Below, one piece after another: positions 61,813-64,000 of a DNA stretch of 64,000 nucleotides. Numbering within the stretch: position 1 is the first letter of the stretch; the number at the start of each line of letters is the position of its first letter. The notes below the pieces were generated by a model. It was given only the letters and a program-made list of their open reading frames with translations. It had not been told where the DNA came from and searched no databases. A program made the position numbers and the translations under genes. Source of the DNA: Photobacterium sanguinicancri (GTDB taxonomy: Bacteria > Pseudomonadota > Gammaproteobacteria > Enterobacterales > Vibrionaceae); the NCBI RefSeq assembly GCF_024346675.1, contig NZ_AP024850.1:3348001-3412000 (forward strand). The letters run 5' to 3'.

Positions 61813-63027
61813 GTGAAATTAAAATTAAGCTTAATCGCACTTGCTCTTATGAGCCAAACTGCTGCCCAAGCAGCGCCTTTACTTGTCGATTTTGACAACA
61901 GCGAACGTGAAGAACGCGTTGAATCTAGCAATGCATGGTTAGAAGTTGATACGCACGCTTTCTCTAACAATATTCAGCTGCTTCAAAACCAACTAGCTGA
62001 TAACACAAAGATCTGCGCCATCATGAAAGCGGATGCTTACGGCAACGGTATTGCTGGCTTAATGCCATCTATCATCGCGAACAATGTTGCTTGCGTTGGT
62101 ATCACAAGCAACGAAGAAGCACGCGTAGTCCGTAAACATGGCTACACAGGTAAAATCATGCGTGTACGTGCGGCTAGTCGCAACGAAATCGAAGGCGGTC
62201 TAGATTTCCACATGGAAGAACTAATCGGCACCAAAGAACAAGCCGATCAAATCATTGAAATTGCACGCACACACGGTACTACGATCCCAGTTCATCTTGC
62301 TCTTAACACTTCTGGTATGGGTCGTAACGGTTTAGATTTAACAACATACGCAGGCCAAGTTGAAGGCGTGCAAATCGCAGGTGATCCTAATCTAAAAATC
62401 GTCGGTATGATGACCCACTTCCCAAATGAAGGTCTCGACGAAATCAAGCGTAAAGTTGAACGCTTTAAAGTGGAAACACAATGGCTAATCGACAGTGCAG
62501 ATCTCACCCGTGAAGACATCACCCTTCACGTAGCGAACTCTTACATCACGTTAAACTTACCAGAGGCGCATCTAGATATGGTTCGTCCTGGCGGGATGCT
62601 ATATGGTGACTATCCAGCAAAAGCACCATTCCAACGTATTGTGTCATTCAAAACGCGTATTGCATCGCTGCACCACTTTCCAGCAGGTAGCACCATAGGT
62701 TACGGCAGCACCGTGGTATTAGATCGTGATTCTGTATTAGCGAACCTACCAATTGGTTACTCTGACGGCTTCGCGCGTTCACTCAGCAATAAAGCAGAAG
62801 TCCTTATCAACGGCCAACGTGCAAAGGTAATGGGGATGGCATCAATGAACACCACCATGGTCGATGTCACTGATATCGTTGATGTTGAAGCAAATAGCGA
62901 AGTAGTGATCTTTGGCCCACAAGGCCAAGACGTTATTACCAGTGATGAAACTGAAGAACGCAGCGGTCGAATCTTACCAGAGCATTACACTATTTGGGGG
63001 GCAACTAACCCTCGAATTTACCGCTAA
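61813..63027 (+). CDS. bsr: Periplasmic broad-specificity amino-acid racemase (Bsr)
   Basis: A 404-residue PLP racemase of the alanine-racemase fold with a signal peptide (MKLKLSLIALALMSQTAAQA), so it acts in the periplasm. The PLP lysine is K72 (AIMKADAYGNG) and GYGSTVVLDRD holds the second catalytic Tyr. The features that mark BsrV-type enzymes (exported, about 400 residues, NTSGMGRNGLDL) are present. Such enzymes make non-canonical D-amino acids, for example D-Met, D-Leu and D-Arg, that are released and edit peptidoglycan. The cytoplasmic Alr at 14171 is a separate enzyme. It probably shares a transcript with the chemoreceptor. Confidence 0.92.
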   Translation: MKLKLSLIALALMSQTAAQAAPLLVDFDNSEREERVESSNAWLEVDTHAFSNNIQLLQNQLADNTKICAIMKADAYGNGIAGLMPSIIANNVACVGITSNEEARVVRKHGYTGKIMRVRAASRNEIEGGLDFHMEELIGTKEQADQIIEIARTHGTTIPVHLALNTSGMGRNGLDLTTYAGQVEGVQIAGDPNLKIVGMMTHFPNEGLDEIKRKVERFKVETQWLIDSADLTREDITLHVANSYITLNLPEAHLDMVRPGGMLYGDYPAKAPFQRIVSFKTRIASLHHFPAGSTIGYGSTVVLDRDSVLANLPIGYSDGFARSLSNKAEVLINGQRAKVMGMASMNTTMVDVTDIVDVEANSEVVIFGPQGQDVITSDETEERSGRILPEHYTIWGATNPRIYR

Positions 63028-63040
63028 TAAAGCAAAAAAT

Positions 63041-63063
63041 AAGGCCAGCACAGTGCTGGCCTT
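63041..63063 (+). terminator. Hairpin after the racemase gene
   Basis: AAGGCCAGCAC / GTGCTGGCCTT, 11-bp stem with a single central base. The T-run on the plus strand is poor (ACTCTCC), so the end may be imperfect. Confidence 0.6.
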
Positions 63064-63247
63064 ACTCTCCCGTACCATCAATGTTTCACATCTTATCGAT
63101 AAAAAAATATCATCGTCATAATTCTCGATTTTCGTTCGATTTGCGTGCATAGTCGCCATCCATTCAGCTACGGGCAACAAGGCTCTAAGGGAGTTCGCCA
63201 AACTTCCCTCAGCTGGTCATTAATTTCTATTTGTCGCGAGTAACGCA

Positions 63248-64000
63248 ATGAAAATTGGCATTCTTTCCCAAAACGAAAACCTATACTCTACCCGTCGTCT
63301 ACGTGAAGCATGTGAATCACGCGGTCATGAACCCGTGATCATTAATGCATTACGTTGTTATATGAATATCAACTCGGTTCAGCCATCAATTCATTTTGAG
63401 GGTAATGACTTAATAGGCTTCGACGCTATTATTCCGCGCATTGGTGCTGATATAACCTTTTATGGGTGTTCAGTGTTACGCCAATTCGAAATGATGAATG
63501 TGTTTTCGATTAACCCCTCGATTGCGATTTCTCGCTCTCGTGACAAATTGCGTTCATTACAATTGCTAAGCCGTAAAGGCGTTGGCATGCCAATCACGGG
63601 CTTTGCAAGCAAACCTGATGATGTGCCAGACCTAATCAAAATGGTTGGTGGTGCACCTTTAGTCATTAAATTACTGGAAGGTACACAAGGCATCGGTGTT
63701 GTACTTGCTGAAACACAAAAAGCCGCAGAAAGTGTTATCGAAGCATTCATGGGCTTAAAAGCCAATATCATGGTGCAGGAATACATTAAAGAAGCAGGTG
63801 GTGCAGATATTCGCTGTTTCGTTATTGGCGATAAAGTGATTGCCGCTATGAAACGCCAAGCCGCTGAAGGCGAGTTCCGCTCTAACCTTCACCGTGGTGG
63901 TAGTGCATCACTGATTAAGATCACACCAGAAGAACGTAAAACAGCTGTTGCTGCGGCAAAAGCGATGGGCTTAAGCGTGGCTGGGGTTGACCTACTTCGC
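63248..64000 (+). CDS. rimK: Ribosomal protein S6 glutamate ligase RimK, N-terminal part
   Basis: RimK adds glutamates to the C-terminus of ribosomal protein S6. From the ATG at 63248 the frame is open for 251 codons to the window edge. It matches the family: SRRLREA-like [25 protein letters not shown], and the ATP-grasp core [36 protein letters not shown] and [19 protein letters not shown]. About 50 C-terminal residues lie outside. S6 itself is encoded at 18873. Confidence 0.93.
   Translation, partial: MKIGILSQNENLYSTRRLREACESRGHEPVIINALRCYMNINSVQPSIHFEGNDLIGFDAIIPRIGADITFYGCSVLRQFEMMNVFSINPSIAISRSRDKLRSLQLLSRKGVGMPITGFASKPDDVPDLIKMVGGAPLVIKLLEGTQGIGVVLAETQKAAESVIEAFMGLKANIMVQEYIKEAGGADIRCFVIGDKVIAAMKRQAAEGEFRSNLHRGGSASLIKITPEERKTAVAAAKAMGLSVAGVDLLR

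Overview
This window looks like chromosome I of a marine gammaproteobacterium of the family Vibrionaceae, most likely Photobacterium. The reasons are the sodium-type flagellar protein MotX, the Vibrio-like protein sequences, the pairing of a chemoreceptor with a periplasmic broad-spectrum racemase, and a very large tandem tRNA array of the kind Photobacterium carries. The genus is an inference. Gene order closely follows the 94-95 minute region of Escherichia coli, with local insertions.

Layout: 1-3918 is cysJIH (sulfate assimilation, minus strand). 4063-6768 holds a small unknown protein, an outer-membrane barrel protein, pspG with a sigma-54 promoter, and dusA. 6769-7681 is AT-rich, with degenerate repeats and a possible 57-residue ORF. 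7682-8621 is zur and cheX. 8795-17631 holds an SPFH protein, pgi, yjbQ, a BamA-like barrel, alr, dnaB and a DUF481 protein. 17829-22850 is rpsF-priB-rpsR-rplI with a structured leader, then rlmB and rnr. 23001-24731 is nsrR and hmp, a nitric-oxide sensor and its detoxification target. motX follows, with a near-consensus sigma-28 promoter. 25728-38056 is a long minus-strand block: nnr-tsaE-amiB-mutL-miaA-hfq-hflX-hflK-hflC-yjeT-purA. 38354-39133 is a lone PEP-CTERM protein behind a sigma-54 promoter. 39340-40473 is queG.

40474-43600 is the most unusual part. A gap with clustered DnaA boxes lies exactly where E. coli keeps datA, the DnaA-titration locus. It is followed by eighteen tRNA genes, nine initiator tRNA-fMet alternating with nine tRNA-Gly(GCC), apparently read from one promoter downstream of orn. 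Then come rsgA, psd, a DASS-type anion transporter, an outer-membrane barrel, a chemoreceptor and a periplasmic alpha-carbonic anhydrase.

52451-59948 carries the EF-P beta-lysylation genes (epmA, efp, epmB) around frdABCD (fumarate respiration). frdA has a CRP-like site and a terminator-like hairpin in its leader. The window closes with a chemoreceptor next to a periplasmic broad-specificity amino-acid racemase, and the start of rimK, whose known substrate, ribosomal protein S6, is also encoded here. No rRNA, complete insertion sequence, prophage or CRISPR array was seen. Most genes are ordinary core genes; the novelty lies in the non-coding and repeated DNA.
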